Source: JAHEJE01 sp965216335 | GTDB taxonomy: Bacteria; Pseudomonadota; Alphaproteobacteria; Rhizobiales; Aestuariivirgaceae | NCBI GenBank assembly: GCA_965216335.1 | Contig: OZ244154.1 | Coordinates: 2,232,001 to 2,296,000 of the forward strand | DNA length: 64,000 nucleotides | Direction: 5' to 3' | Shown: one piece after another, positions 42,452 to 51,511 of the stretch | How the letters are laid out: each line of letters opens with the position of its first letter | Numbering within the stretch: the first letter of the stretch is position 1 | The notes under the pieces: generated by a model | What the model was told of the DNA's origin: nothing | Database searches by the model: none | The model's input: only the letters and a program-made list of their open reading frames with translations | Program-made: the position numbers and the translations under genes

Positions 42452-45007
42452 TTACTCTGCCGCCTGCAGTGCCTTGGCGATGACCTGGCGCTTGCCGGGA
42501 AGCTGGATGCCGGTGGCCTTCGACGTTGCCAGGGTAATGGCACGCAGGTCTTCCGGCTCGATGTTCTGAACGTCCGTCTTGCCGGTGCAGCGCGCCATGA
42601 TCGTGGCCTCCGCCGCGAGCGCCTGCAGCAGCATGGTGGCACCGTCAACCCGCTCGTCGTGGGTGCGGTCGCCGCCGAACGCCATCTCGCCAGCCTTGAT
42701 ATGCCCGCCGGCCGCCAGCCCCATGGCCACGCCGACCGCCGACGCCTTGGCCCCTAGTCCAACCAGTTTGGCGCCGTCGGTTCCGGTGCGAATGCCGCCG
42801 AAGTAGATCAGGTCCAGGTCTTCCTCGCGGTTGAGCCGCCGGAGGATCGCCAGCGCGTCGCGCACCACCGTAAAGTCCGGCCGTCCGGTCAGTTCCGGCC
42901 ACGTGCCGGCCATGCCCAGGGTGGCGTCGAGCAACAGCAGGCCGAAACCGTTCTCGAGGGCAAACGGTATGGCCGCCTCAAGGTCGCCGGCCCGGACCGC
43001 AAGACCGCGCAGCACGCCGTCCGCCTGTGCCAGCTCAACCGGCCTGAAGCCATCCTTGAACGCAACGATATGGGCCTGCGCGTCGACTGAGGGCACGTCT
43101 TCACCATCGACGACGAGCTGCAGCCAGGGCGCGCCGCCACCGAGCGCCTTGCGCCCGATATAGGCCGAACCCTTGGCGTCGATGCCGGCGGCAACGGCTT
43201 TGCGCACCTCATCCGGCGCATCGTCGAGCCCGGCGACCAGGAACGGCATGTCGAGCGCGATCTCATCGCAGATGTCGACATTGACCCGGCAATGATCGCG
43301 GTAGGGATCGATCACCAGCCGCGACAGGTTGGCGGGCAGGAACACCAGGTCTTCCAGTGCCGGCTTGTGATCCTCGGTATAGGGGGTTTCGTGCAGATCA
43401 AGCCGCTTCATCAGCACTGCACGGTGGGTCGCGGCATCGTCCGGCCGGGTGCGCGCCATCACGAAGATGTCCTCGCGGGTGCGCACGTTGTAGTCGAACG
43501 ACCCGGTTTCGGCATCGCAGCGATAGCAGCGCGCCGCCTCATCCAGTGCCGCCTTGCGGTCATAGGTGGTTTCGATCTCGGGAAACTCGACCGGCTCTTC
43601 GCCAAGGCCATGGAAGTCCTGTTCGATGCGCGGGAAGACCTCCCAGTGAATATCCTGGGCAACCGGCACCCGCCGCGTGCGATACGGCGTGCGGTACGGC
43701 AACGGATCCACTATCCCGTCGAGATGGGACTGCACGTAGTAGGCTGCCCGGTGGCCGTGCATCATGGCCATGACGATGGTCGAGCCGCCGAATGCCCCGT
43801 CGCCGGCGGCGAACACTTTCGGATCGGCGGTCGTCATACCGTCCCAGTCGGTCCGGACCCGGTCCCAGTCCATCAGGCCGGCCGCCTCGAGCTCGGCGCT
43901 TTCGGCCTTCTGGCCCACAGCCGAGATCACCATGCCGCATTGGATGTCGTGCTCGGAGCCTGCGACATTGACCGGGCGGCGGCGGCCGTCCTCGTCCGGC
44001 TCGCCAAGCTCGGTCCTCACGCAGCGCAGGGCAAAGCCGTCGCCGTCAGTGACAACGCCGACCGGCTGCTCGTTGTAGATGACCTCGATGCCTTCCTCGA
44101 TGGCGCCTTTCAGCTCTTCCTTGCGGGCGGGGATTTCATCCGGGCCGCGGCGGTAAATGATCTTGACGTCTTTGCAACCAGGCAGGCGCTTGGCGGCGCG
44201 GCACGCGTCCATGGCGACATCGCCGCCGCCGATGACCAGCACCGTTTCCGGCAACTCGGGCCGCGCTCCGCCATTCACCTCGCGCAGGAATCCAACGCCA
44301 TCGACAATGCGGTCGTCGTCCTCGCCGGAAACCCCCATGGGCTTGCCCCACCATGAACCGATGGTCAGCAGCACGGCGTCATGCCGCGTCTTCAGCTCAT
44401 CCAGTGTCACGCCGTCGCCAAGGCCGCAATTGAGATGCACCTTGATGCCGGGACAATGCTTTCGCATCCGGTCCATGTCTTCCTGGATGATGCCGGGCGG
44501 CAGCCGGAAGGCCGGAATGCCCCACACCATCATGCCGCCAAGCCGGTCGGACATTTCATAGACATGCACCTCGAAGCCCGCTTCGGCCAGATCCTGCGCC
44601 GCCGTTAGGCCGGCCGGTCCGCCGCCGACCACGGCCACGGTTTCAGAGCGCGTGACCTCGACCGGCGGCAGGTGATGATCCTTGCCGAGCTGGTCCATCA
44701 CGTAACGCTTGAGGTTGCGGATGGCCAGCGCGCCATCGCTGTCCGCTCGCCGGCAGGCCGGTTCACACGGCGCATCACACACCCGCCCGCAGATCGATGA
44801 AAACGGGTTGGTCGCGGTAATCGCCTCGAAGGCGGCCTCGGGTTTTTCCTCCCAGATGTAGGCGATGTAGGACGGCGCGTCGGTGCCGACCGGGCAGGCC
44901 ACCTGGCAGGGCGCTGCAACGAAGTGCGGATCCTGGCCGTCGTCCTTGAAGCCGGCTGGAACCTTCGGCGGCCGCACGCGGTTGATGTCGTAAACGGTGA
45001 TGCTCAC
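42452..45007 (-). CDS. GltD-like NADPH subunit fused to a degenerate FMN-type glutamate-synthase domain
   Basis: 851 residues from GTG 45007, after GGAGG and one base past the previous stop. Residues about 20-100 carry the N-terminal cysteines for 4Fe-4S clusters (CQVACPVG, CGRVCDAPCEPACRR); 110-530 hold the FAD and NADPH sites (VVGGGPAGLTAAQDL, VIGGGDVAMDACR, AAGDGAFGG). Residues about 540-851 resemble an FMN-binding glutamate-synthase barrel (IYFGGIRTGTDGAKLVGLGAKA) but lack the iron-sulphur cysteines, so this part is probably degenerate or regulatory. It should supply electrons to the GlxC/D fusion encoded just before it. The fused tail is unusual; a GltD subunit alone is about 480 residues. 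Confidence 0.8.
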   Translation of the reverse strand: MSITVYDINRVRPPKVPAGFKDDGQDPHFVAAPCQVACPVGTDAPSYIAYIWEEKPEAAFEAITATNPFSSICGRVCDAPCEPACRRADSDGALAIRNLKRYVMDQLGKDHHLPPVEVTRSETVAVVGGGPAGLTAAQDLAEAGFEVHVYEMSDRLGGMMVWGIPAFRLPPGIIQEDMDRMRKHCPGIKVHLNCGLGDGVTLDELKTRHDAVLLTIGSWWGKPMGVSGEDDDRIVDGVGFLREVNGGARPELPETVLVIGGGDVAMDACRAAKRLPGCKDVKIIYRRGPDEIPARKEELKGAIEEGIEVIYNEQPVGVVTDGDGFALRCVRTELGEPDEDGRRRPVNVAGSEHDIQCGMVISAVGQKAESAELEAAGLMDWDRVRTDWDGMTTADPKVFAAGDGAFGGSTIVMAMMHGHRAAYYVQSHLDGIVDPLPYRTPYRTRRVPVAQDIHWEVFPRIEQDFHGLGEEPVEFPEIETTYDRKAALDEAARCYRCDAETGSFDYNVRTREDIFVMARTRPDDAATHRAVLMKRLDLHETPYTEDHKPALEDLVFLPANLSRLVIDPYRDHCRVNVDICDEIALDMPFLVAGLDDAPDEVRKAVAAGIDAKGSAYIGRKALGGGAPWLQLVVDGEDVPSVDAQAHIVAFKDGFRPVELAQADGVLRGLAVRAGDLEAAIPFALENGFGLLLLDATLGMAGTWPELTGRPDFTVVRDALAILRRLNREEDLDLIYFGGIRTGTDGAKLVGLGAKASAVGVAMGLAAGGHIKAGEMAFGGDRTHDERVDGATMLLQALAAEATIMARCTGKTDVQNIEPEDLRAITLATSKATGIQLPGKRQVIAKALQAAE

Positions 45008-45008
45008 G

Positions 45009-46961
45009 TTACACGGCCTCCTGCATGGACGTTGCACGGTATCCCGGCTCATAGGGCAGTCCGGTGATCTCGGCTGCTTCCGGCGTCAGCGCCACCAGGT
45101 CGTCGCGCGACATGTCGTGAATGTCGTCATAACCATGGGCATCGGCGATGGCCGCCAACTGCCAGCGCATGCTTTCCAGATAACGGTGAATGTTTTCGGC
45201 CTCGGCCTGGATGTTGTAGCGCTTCTCGTGCTCGGGATCCTGGGTTGCGATGCCCACCACGCACTGGCCGACGTGGCATTGCAGGCAGGCAATGCAGCCA
45301 CCGGCAATGATCGCCGAGGTGCCGACCGCAATGGCCTTGGCACCCAGCGCAATTGCCTTGGCCGCATCCACACCGTCCTTGATGCCGCCCATCAGGACGA
45401 TCGGCATCTCCTTGTCGCCGCCGACCTCCTTCAGCGCATCCATGGCCTCCTGAATGGCCGCCAGCGTCGGAATACCGACATACTCCAGCACCTCGTTACC
45501 GGCCGCACCGGTTGAGCCCTGCATACCGTCCAGCTCGACGAAATCAAAACCGTCCTTGTAGGCGATCTTGATGTCGTCGCGCACCCGACCTGCGCCGAGC
45601 TTGACCGACACCGGTGTCCTGTAGCCTGTCGCCTCGCGGAATTCCTCGACCTTGATCACCAGGTCGTCGGCGCCGAGCACATCCGGGTGGCGTGACGGCG
45701 AGCGCAGGTCGATGCCGGAGGGGATACCACGAATCTTGGCGATTTCCGGCGTCACCTTCTTGGCCATCAGCTGACCGCCCAGCCCCGGCTTGGCGCCCTG
45801 CGAAATGTAGATCTCCAGCCCGTTGGCGCGCTGCATGTCGTGGATGTTCCAGCCCAGGCGCCCGGCCAGGCACTGGTAGATCAGCTGCTTGGCCTCTTCG
45901 CGCTGTTCATCCGACATGCCGCCTTCGCCGGTGTTTTCCGAGATGTCCGACAGCCGCGAGGCAATCGCCAGCGCCAGCTTGGCCGACTTCGACAATGCGC
46001 CGTAGGACATCGGCGCGATCATCACCGGCATCGACAGCTTGATCGGATTGGCGCCCGAACGCCCGCCGATCTCGGTCTTCAGATTGACCCGCTCCGTCAC
46101 CGTCGGATCGGCGCCGATTGCCGACAGGCCGCGCCGAAATGCTATGTCAGACAAATGTGGTAATGCCCGTGAGGTGCCATAGCCGCGAATGCGGTAGCGC
46201 CCGATCTGCGATTTGATGTGGATGTCTTCCTGCACCTTGGCGTTCCAGTAGGCATTGTCACCGGACGCCTCGAAGAACGGAATGGCCCGCACGCGCGGCT
46301 CGCTGCGCTCATACTTCAGCTTCTTGCCCGCGTTGACGATCTTCTGCAGCGTGCCGTTGAACGCCACCTTGTGCCTGTCGAGGAACGCCATGATGTCATC
46401 AAGCTCATCGCGCGGCAGATCGGTCAGCATGGCGTCGGTGCCGAGGTCGCCCAGCCCGCCCGCGACATAAATCGACCCGCCGGTCATGTCCTGGCCGACC
46501 TGTTCGCCGGAATTGCCGAGGATGATCAGCCGGCCGCCGTACATCATGTAACCGGCCATGAAGTTGGCATTGCCAGCGGCCAGCAACGTCCCGGCCTTCA
46601 TCACCTGACCGGCGCGCGAGCCGATATTGCCGCGCACCACGACTTCGGCGCCGCGGATGGCGACACCGGCAATGGCGCTGGCATTGCCGTTCACCACCAC
46701 CGTGCCATTCAGCATATTGTCGGCCAGACCCCAGCCGACATTCTGCTCGATTTCGAAGGTCGGCCCGCCATCGCACAGGCCGGCACAGAAGTATCCCGCC
46801 GAGCCGCGTACGCTCACCTTGATCGGATGCGTCAGCCCGACGCCGATGTGATGCCGCGCATCAGGGTTCAGCACCTCAACGTCCAAGCCGTCAGCGCCAT
46901 ACTTCCGGATCAGTTCATTGGCCTCGCGGACCGGGGTTACGCCGAGATCGATCGTTGCCAT
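45009..46961 (-). CDS. GXGXG domain fused to FMN glutamate-synthase domain (GlxC-GlxD fusion)
   Basis: 650 residues. Residues 1-225 are the beta-helical GXGXG domain (GNIGSRAGQVMKAG, GGLGDLGTDA); residues about 235-640 are the FMN-binding glutamate-synthase domain, with PMSYGALSKSAKLA, GEGGMSDEQR, the catalytic-loop region QGAKPGLGGQL and the 3Fe-4S cysteines C-x5-C-x4-C in CIACLQCHVGQC. In rhizobia these two domains are usually separate (GlxC, GlxD; or MgsB, MgsC in N-methylglutamate synthase). Here they are one protein. It would use glutamine-derived ammonia, or methylamine, to make glutamate or N-methylglutamate. Its start overlaps the end of the amidotransferase gene by 25 bases. Confidence 0.87.
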   Translation of the reverse strand: MATIDLGVTPVREANELIRKYGADGLDVEVLNPDARHHIGVGLTHPIKVSVRGSAGYFCAGLCDGGPTFEIEQNVGWGLADNMLNGTVVVNGNASAIAGVAIRGAEVVVRGNIGSRAGQVMKAGTLLAAGNANFMAGYMMYGGRLIILGNSGEQVGQDMTGGSIYVAGGLGDLGTDAMLTDLPRDELDDIMAFLDRHKVAFNGTLQKIVNAGKKLKYERSEPRVRAIPFFEASGDNAYWNAKVQEDIHIKSQIGRYRIRGYGTSRALPHLSDIAFRRGLSAIGADPTVTERVNLKTEIGGRSGANPIKLSMPVMIAPMSYGALSKSAKLALAIASRLSDISENTGEGGMSDEQREEAKQLIYQCLAGRLGWNIHDMQRANGLEIYISQGAKPGLGGQLMAKKVTPEIAKIRGIPSGIDLRSPSRHPDVLGADDLVIKVEEFREATGYRTPVSVKLGAGRVRDDIKIAYKDGFDFVELDGMQGSTGAAGNEVLEYVGIPTLAAIQEAMDALKEVGGDKEMPIVLMGGIKDGVDAAKAIALGAKAIAVGTSAIIAGGCIACLQCHVGQCVVGIATQDPEHEKRYNIQAEAENIHRYLESMRWQLAAIADAHGYDDIHDMSRDDLVALTPEAAEITGLPYEPGYRATSMQEAV

Positions 46962-47854
46962 GTTTCAAATGTCCCTGGAGCCGGTTCGGTTGTTTCCAGG
47001 GCCCGGCCCGGAAACAGCTTGTTGAGCGATACCTCTTCCGAAGCGATCGCAATGATGTTGTCGTCTTCGTATTTGACCATCGGTTTTGCTGCCAGGCGGT
47101 CCTTGGCGTAGCCGATTTCATCCTTGGTCGAGACCAGGAACGAGAACGTTCCGTCCATGTCCTCGATCGTGCTCCTGAGCGCTTCTTTCAGCGAAAAGCC
47201 GTTCTTCAGCTTGTCGGCCAGATAGACCGCGATCAGTTCTGAATCGTTGTCCGTGTTGAAGAAGTAGCCACGCTTTTCCAGCCGCCGGCGCATCTTGTAG
47301 TAGTTGGTGATCTGCCCGTTGTGCACAATGGCGATGTCGGCAAACCCGGTGGCCCAGAACGGATGCGAGGCTTCCGGCGCGACATCGGATTCGGTTGCCA
47401 GGCGCACGTGGCCGATGCCGTGCGTCCCCTGAAACCGGGCAACGTGATAGACATCGTCCACATCGTGCGCACCACCGACGTCCTTGATGACATCGAGACT
47501 CTCGCCGATCGACGACAGCTTGGCGGCATGCTCCATTTCGTATGCCAGCTTGTGCAGATCGCCTTCGAACCTGATGTCTATGCGAAAGCCCGAGCCGACG
47601 ATTTCCTCGTCGATCACCTGGGCCTGGAACTCCGCCAGCTTTTCCTTGATCTCATCGATGGCCGCTTGAACGTCCTCGTCTTCGTCGACAATAAAGCGCA
47701 GCCGGTACTGACCCGGCACGGCATCGTGATAAAGCGCAAAGCCGGTAGAGTCCGGGCCACGGTGCTGGCAGCCGTCCAGCATGTTGATCAGCGCCTTGCC
47801 GACATCGGCTTTTGCTACCGTGTCCTTGTAGAGAATTCCTGCAATGCCACACAT
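46937..47854 (-). CDS. glxB: Class II glutamine amidotransferase (GlxB/MgsA-like)
   Basis: 305 residues from ATG 47854. MCGIAGILYK places the nucleophilic cysteine second, exposed after Met removal. HRGPDSTGF, GHVRLATE and HNGQITNYY are the usual glutaminase signatures. The protein takes ammonia from glutamine and passes it to the GlxC/D fusion encoded next, with which it overlaps by 25 bases. It is the first gene of a same-strand run glxB - glxCD - gltD-like - ridA - dadA. The 165 bp before it (to the thiN stop) must contain the operon promoter; none was identified. An in-frame upstream extension to 47938 adds unconserved residues and is rejected. Confidence 0.9.
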   Translation of the reverse strand: MCGIAGILYKDTVAKADVGKALINMLDGCQHRGPDSTGFALYHDAVPGQYRLRFIVDEDEDVQAAIDEIKEKLAEFQAQVIDEEIVGSGFRIDIRFEGDLHKLAYEMEHAAKLSSIGESLDVIKDVGGAHDVDDVYHVARFQGTHGIGHVRLATESDVAPEASHPFWATGFADIAIVHNGQITNYYKMRRRLEKRGYFFNTDNDSELIAVYLADKLKNGFSLKEALRSTIEDMDGTFSFLVSTKDEIGYAKDRLAAKPMVKYEDDNIIAIASEEVSLNKLFPGRALETTEPAPGTFETWQRSISA

Positions 47855-48019
47855 GATGTGATCTCCCGGTTGAACAAGATGCAGACGCCTCGCGGTGGCG
47901 TGAACACCCGCCAAGTATGAGCATACCTCAAAATACATTCAGCCCGGCTGCAAACGCAATACTATGATGCAACAATTTTCAATGACAGGAAATACACCTA
48001 AGTGCCGCCGGCGCGCCCG

Positions 48020-48661
48020 TCAGCTTGCCGCAAGTGCTGCGATCAGCACGGCGCGGCCTTTCGCAAGGTTGATCTCAACCGCACCGCGCGCGACATTCGA
48101 CATGGTGAGGCTTGATCCAAACGGTATATCGCGCCGCTCAAGCGGCCAGTCGACGTTGCCGAGCGACAGGCCGGCAAGGTCGCTCAGCGGGATGACGCTG
48201 AAGGTGCTGCCAGCCGGCACATCTACGACCGTCTCGCCGGCCAGCACCGGGTAAGCTTCCTCGCTGCCGCTTGTCATGAACAGGCCGATGCCGTGTGCGG
48301 CGAGCGCGACCAGGTGGGCGACGTGCTGCAGCTGATGGTCACTGCGCCCACCGAAGCCGCCGGCCAGCACCAGGCGTTCCGCGCCGCGCCGCAGCGCCTC
48401 GTCGACCGCCAGTTCACCGTCGGTTGCATCCTTTGCCGGCGGATGGGCGTGGCGTTCGACATGGGCAAAACGTGCCCGCAATGCGTCATCGCTGGAATCG
48501 AAGTCCCCGATCCACACCTCCGGCTCCAGACCCAGCATTTCGGCATGGACGATGCCGCCATCAGCAGCAATAGCGCGTGATCCGGCGACCTGCGCGCGCA
48601 CGCGTGGTGTGGCAACCAATTCGCCGGCTAGAAGGATCGAGAACGTGCTGTTGTCCATGTC
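48020..48661 (-). CDS. thiN: Thiamine pyrophosphokinase
   Basis: 213 residues from ATG 48661. ADGGIVHAEMLGLEPEVWIGDFDS, KDATDGELAVDEA and GGFGGRSDHQLQHV are the conserved ATP and substrate sites of thiamine diphosphokinase. It converts imported thiamine to thiamine pyrophosphate in the cytoplasm. It diverges from the thiBPQ thiamine importer, 86 bp before the TPP riboswitch, so uptake and activation are neighbours even though only the importer carries the riboswitch. ATG 48655 (MDNSTF) is an alternative start. Confidence 0.9.
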   Translation of the reverse strand, partial: DMDNSTFSILLAGELVATPRVRAQVAGSRAIAADGGIVHAEMLGLEPEVWIGDFDSSDDALRARFAHVERHAHPPAKDATDGELAVDEALRRGAERLVLAGGFGGRSDHQLQHVAHLVALAAHGIGLFMTSGSEEAYPVLAGETVVDVPAGSTFSVIPLSDLAGLSLGNVDWPLERRDIPFGSSLTMSNVARGAVEINLAKGRAVLIAALAAS

Positions 48662-48746
48662 CATTGAGTTAGTGAGAGAGCGTGCGCGTGTCCAGCACAT
48701 CGCGAAATCACTTGATCGCCGCGGTGGCCGCTCCTATTGTCACGCT

Positions 48747-48852
48747 TGCTCTACGGGGTGCCGGAAACGGCTGAGAGGTGAGTGGCGCCATGCGCCCCGA
48801 TCACCAACCCGATGAACCTGATCCGGGTAATGCCGGCGGAGGGAGGAAGAGT
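48747..48852 (+). ncRNA. TPP riboswitch (THI element)
   Basis: The conserved core is present: GGGGTGC (48755-48761), GGCTGAGA (48769-48776), ACCCGATGAACCTGATC (48807-48823), GGGTAATGCC and GGAGGGAG near 48837-48844. The variable P3 arm (48781-48805) pairs GAGTGGCGC-type bases. It precedes thiB by about 55 bp and should switch off thiBPQ when thiamine pyrophosphate is plentiful, by hiding the thiB ribosome-binding site or by early termination; no clear terminator is visible. Confidence 0.95.
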
Positions 48853-48904
48853 TGTCGAACGACAAGATCCGCCCCTTCAACAACGTCAAACCAAGGAGGC
48901 GGAC

Positions 48905-49900
48905 ATGCGCTTGCTCACATTGCTACTGGTTTTCCTCACCACCCTTGCCGGCACGGTCCAGGCCAGGGAAACGCTCACTGTCTACACCTATGACAGCTTT
49001 GCTGCCGACTGGGGTCCGGGACCGAAGGTCAAGGCATCGTTTGAAGCGGAATGCGGCTGTACGCTCGAGTTCGTCGCCATTGCTGACGGTGTCGCCATTC
49101 TCAACCGGCTCAAGCTTGAGGGCGGGGCCAGTAAGGCCGACGTGGTGCTGGGGCTCGATACCAACCTGATGACCGAGGCCCGCGCCACCGGCCTGTTCGC
49201 TCCGCACGGTGTCACGGAGGCGCAACTCAACCTGCCGGTCGACTGGGCCGACGATACCTTCCTGCCCTACGACTATGCCCACTTCGCCGTCATCTATGAC
49301 ACCGAGAAGATGAAAACCCCGCCGGCCAGTCTCGATGAGCTGGTGAACGGCGATGCGGCACAAAAGATCGTGCTGCAGGACCCGCGCACCTCGACGCCGG
49401 GGCTGGGTTTCCTGTTGTGGATGAAGTCTGTCTACGGCGACAAGGCCGGCCAAGCCTGGGAAAAGCTGCAAAAACGCGTGCTCACCGTCACGCCGGGCTG
49501 GAGCGAGGCGTACGGCCTTTTCACCAAGGGCGAAGCGCCGATGGTGCTGAGCTATACCACGTCGCCGGCCTATCACATGATCGCGGAAGGCTCCGCGCGC
49601 TACCAGGCTGCCGCCTTTGCCGAGGGTCATTACCTGCAGATCGAGGTTGCAGCAGTGGTCAAATCTTCGAAACACGCCGAGTTGGCCAAACGGTTCCTGG
49701 CCTTCATGACCGGTCCGGGCTTTCAGGACCACATCCCAACCAACAACTGGATGTTCCCGGCTGGCCAGATGTCCTCCGCCTTGCCGGAGCAGTTCGGCAA
49801 ACTCGTCAGCCCGGCAAAGACCTTGCTTTACACATCCGATGAGGTTGCCAAGAGCCGGCGGGCGTGGATCGATGAATGGCTCAACGTCATGAGCCAGTAG
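48905..49900 (+). CDS. thiB: Thiamine-binding periplasmic protein
   Basis: 331 residues from ATG 48905, which follows AAGGAGG. The signal peptide MRLLTLLLVFLTTLAGTVQA is cleaved before RETLTVYTYDSF, and DWGPGPKVKASFEAECGCTLEFV matches ThiB. It binds thiamine, thiamine phosphate or the pyrophosphate in the periplasm and delivers it to ThiPQ. An in-frame extension upstream to 48782 lies within the riboswitch and is discarded. The stop abuts the thiP start codon. Expression is under the TPP riboswitch. Confidence 0.95.
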   Translation: MRLLTLLLVFLTTLAGTVQARETLTVYTYDSFAADWGPGPKVKASFEAECGCTLEFVAIADGVAILNRLKLEGGASKADVVLGLDTNLMTEARATGLFAPHGVTEAQLNLPVDWADDTFLPYDYAHFAVIYDTEKMKTPPASLDELVNGDAAQKIVLQDPRTSTPGLGFLLWMKSVYGDKAGQAWEKLQKRVLTVTPGWSEAYGLFTKGEAPMVLSYTTSPAYHMIAEGSARYQAAAFAEGHYLQIEVAAVVKSSKHAELAKRFLAFMTGPGFQDHIPTNNWMFPAGQMSSALPEQFGKLVSPAKTLLYTSDEVAKSRRAWIDEWLNVMSQ

Positions 49901-51511
49901 GTGCCCCGCCACACCGCAGCGTTCAAGCCCTTTGCCGCCGGCGCCGTGGCGCTGGCGGCGATCGTCGTCCTCGTTGCCGGCGCCTTTGCAGCCCTCGCCT
50001 TTGTTGCCTCAACCGACCTTTCCGGCCTGGCGCAACTTGCCTCGCCATACTTCCGGCGCGTCGTTGCATTCACCTTGTGGCAAGCGGCACTTTCCACGCT
50101 TCTTTCCGTTGCAATCGCCGTTCCGCTGACGATGGCCCTTGCCCGCCGCCAGTCCTTTTTCGGCCGCGGCCTGCTGATCAGGCTGTTCGCCGTGCCGCTT
50201 GCCCTGCCGGCGCTGGTCGCGGTTCTCGGGGTCGTTGCCGTGTGGGGCCGCACCGGCTGGGCCAGCGGCCTGCTTGATACCCAGCTCAACATATACGGGC
50301 TCACGGGCATCCTGATTGCCCATGTCTTTTTCAACCTGCCGCTCGCCACCCGCCTGCTGCTGGTGCATTTCGAGCGCGTGCCGGCGGAGACCTGGCGGCT
50401 AGCGACCCAGCTTAACCTGCCGCCTTCAACCATATTCCGGCTGATCGAATGGCCGGTCATCCGCTCCGGTCTGCCCGGCATCGCAACGCTCGTCTTCATG
50501 CTGTGTATCGCCAGTTTCACCGTGGTGCTCACGCTCGGCGGCGGCCCGCGCGCCACCACTATCGAGGTTGCCATCTACCAGGCGCTGCGGTTCGACTTCG
50601 ATCCGGCCCGCGCCGTCGTTCTGGGGCTCGTCCAGATTGGCCTGTGCGCCGTCCTGGTTGTGCTGGCCGGCCGCTTTGCCAGCGACATGCACGCTGCGCC
50701 CGGTCTGAACCGCCGCATTGTGCGCCCTGATCTTGCGGCTGTGCCGCTGCGTATAGCGGATACGGCAATCATCATTCTTGCGGCGCTGTTCGTCACCTCG
50801 CCGATGCTTGCGGTCATCGTCTCAGGCCTTGCGGCCGGTCTGACACGGCTCGCCGCCGATCCGCTTGTCTGGCGCGCGCTTGCAACCAGTGCCGCCATCG
50901 CAGTGTCTTCGGCCATCCTCAGCGTTGCCGCTGCCTGGTCGCTCGCTGCAGCAGGCCGCGACAATCGTGACAACCCGATTGCCGCCAGCCTGTTTGCCAC
51001 GGTGTCCGGCATTGCCGGCAATCTCATCCTCGTTGCACCCCCTGTCGTGCTGGCAGCGGGCTGGTTCGTCCTGCTGCATCGCGTGGCGGCTGTGGAAACG
51101 ATTGCGCCGGGCATGGTCGTCGCCATCAACGCGCTCATGGCACTGCCGTTCGCCCTGCGCATCCTTTCACCGGCAATCGCGCGTGCCCATGCCGACCATG
51201 ACCGGCTGTGCGCCAGTCTGGGGCTCACCGGCTGGCCGCGTCTGCGGTTCGTCGACCTGCCGGTGCTCAAGCGACCGCTTGCTCTTGCCTTGGCCTTCGC
51301 CGCAGCACTGTCGATCGGCGATCTTGGCGTCATCGCCCTGTTCGGCTCGCAGGACTTCACCACCCTGCCGCTCCTGCTCTACCAGCGCTTCGGCAGCTAC
51401 CGCATTGACGATGCCTCCGGTCTGGCGCTTATCCTGATGGTTCTCTGCCTGGGCCTGATCGCCCTTGCCGAACGCATATCGCAACCGATTTCGGGGCAAG
51501 ACGTTTCATGA
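49901..51511 (+). CDS. thiP: Thiamine ABC transporter permease
   Basis: 536 residues with about twelve membrane segments in two BPD permease halves; EAA-type loops are near residues 160-175 (VPAETWRLATQLNLPPSTIFR) and 430-450 (DHDRLCASLGLTGWPRLRF). The N-terminal half carries the usual ThiP features. GTG 49901 starts right after the thiB stop, so translation is coupled; a TTG or later ATG is less likely. ThiP forms the inner-membrane channel with ThiQ, whose gene overlaps its end as ATGA. Confidence 0.93.
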   Translation: MPRHTAAFKPFAAGAVALAAIVVLVAGAFAALAFVASTDLSGLAQLASPYFRRVVAFTLWQAALSTLLSVAIAVPLTMALARRQSFFGRGLLIRLFAVPLALPALVAVLGVVAVWGRTGWASGLLDTQLNIYGLTGILIAHVFFNLPLATRLLLVHFERVPAETWRLATQLNLPPSTIFRLIEWPVIRSGLPGIATLVFMLCIASFTVVLTLGGGPRATTIEVAIYQALRFDFDPARAVVLGLVQIGLCAVLVVLAGRFASDMHAAPGLNRRIVRPDLAAVPLRIADTAIIILAALFVTSPMLAVIVSGLAAGLTRLAADPLVWRALATSAAIAVSSAILSVAAAWSLAAAGRDNRDNPIAASLFATVSGIAGNLILVAPPVVLAAGWFVLLHRVAAVETIAPGMVVAINALMALPFALRILSPAIARAHADHDRLCASLGLTGWPRLRFVDLPVLKRPLALALAFAAALSIGDLGVIALFGSQDFTTLPLLLYQRFGSYRIDDASGLALILMVLCLGLIALAERISQPISGQDVS

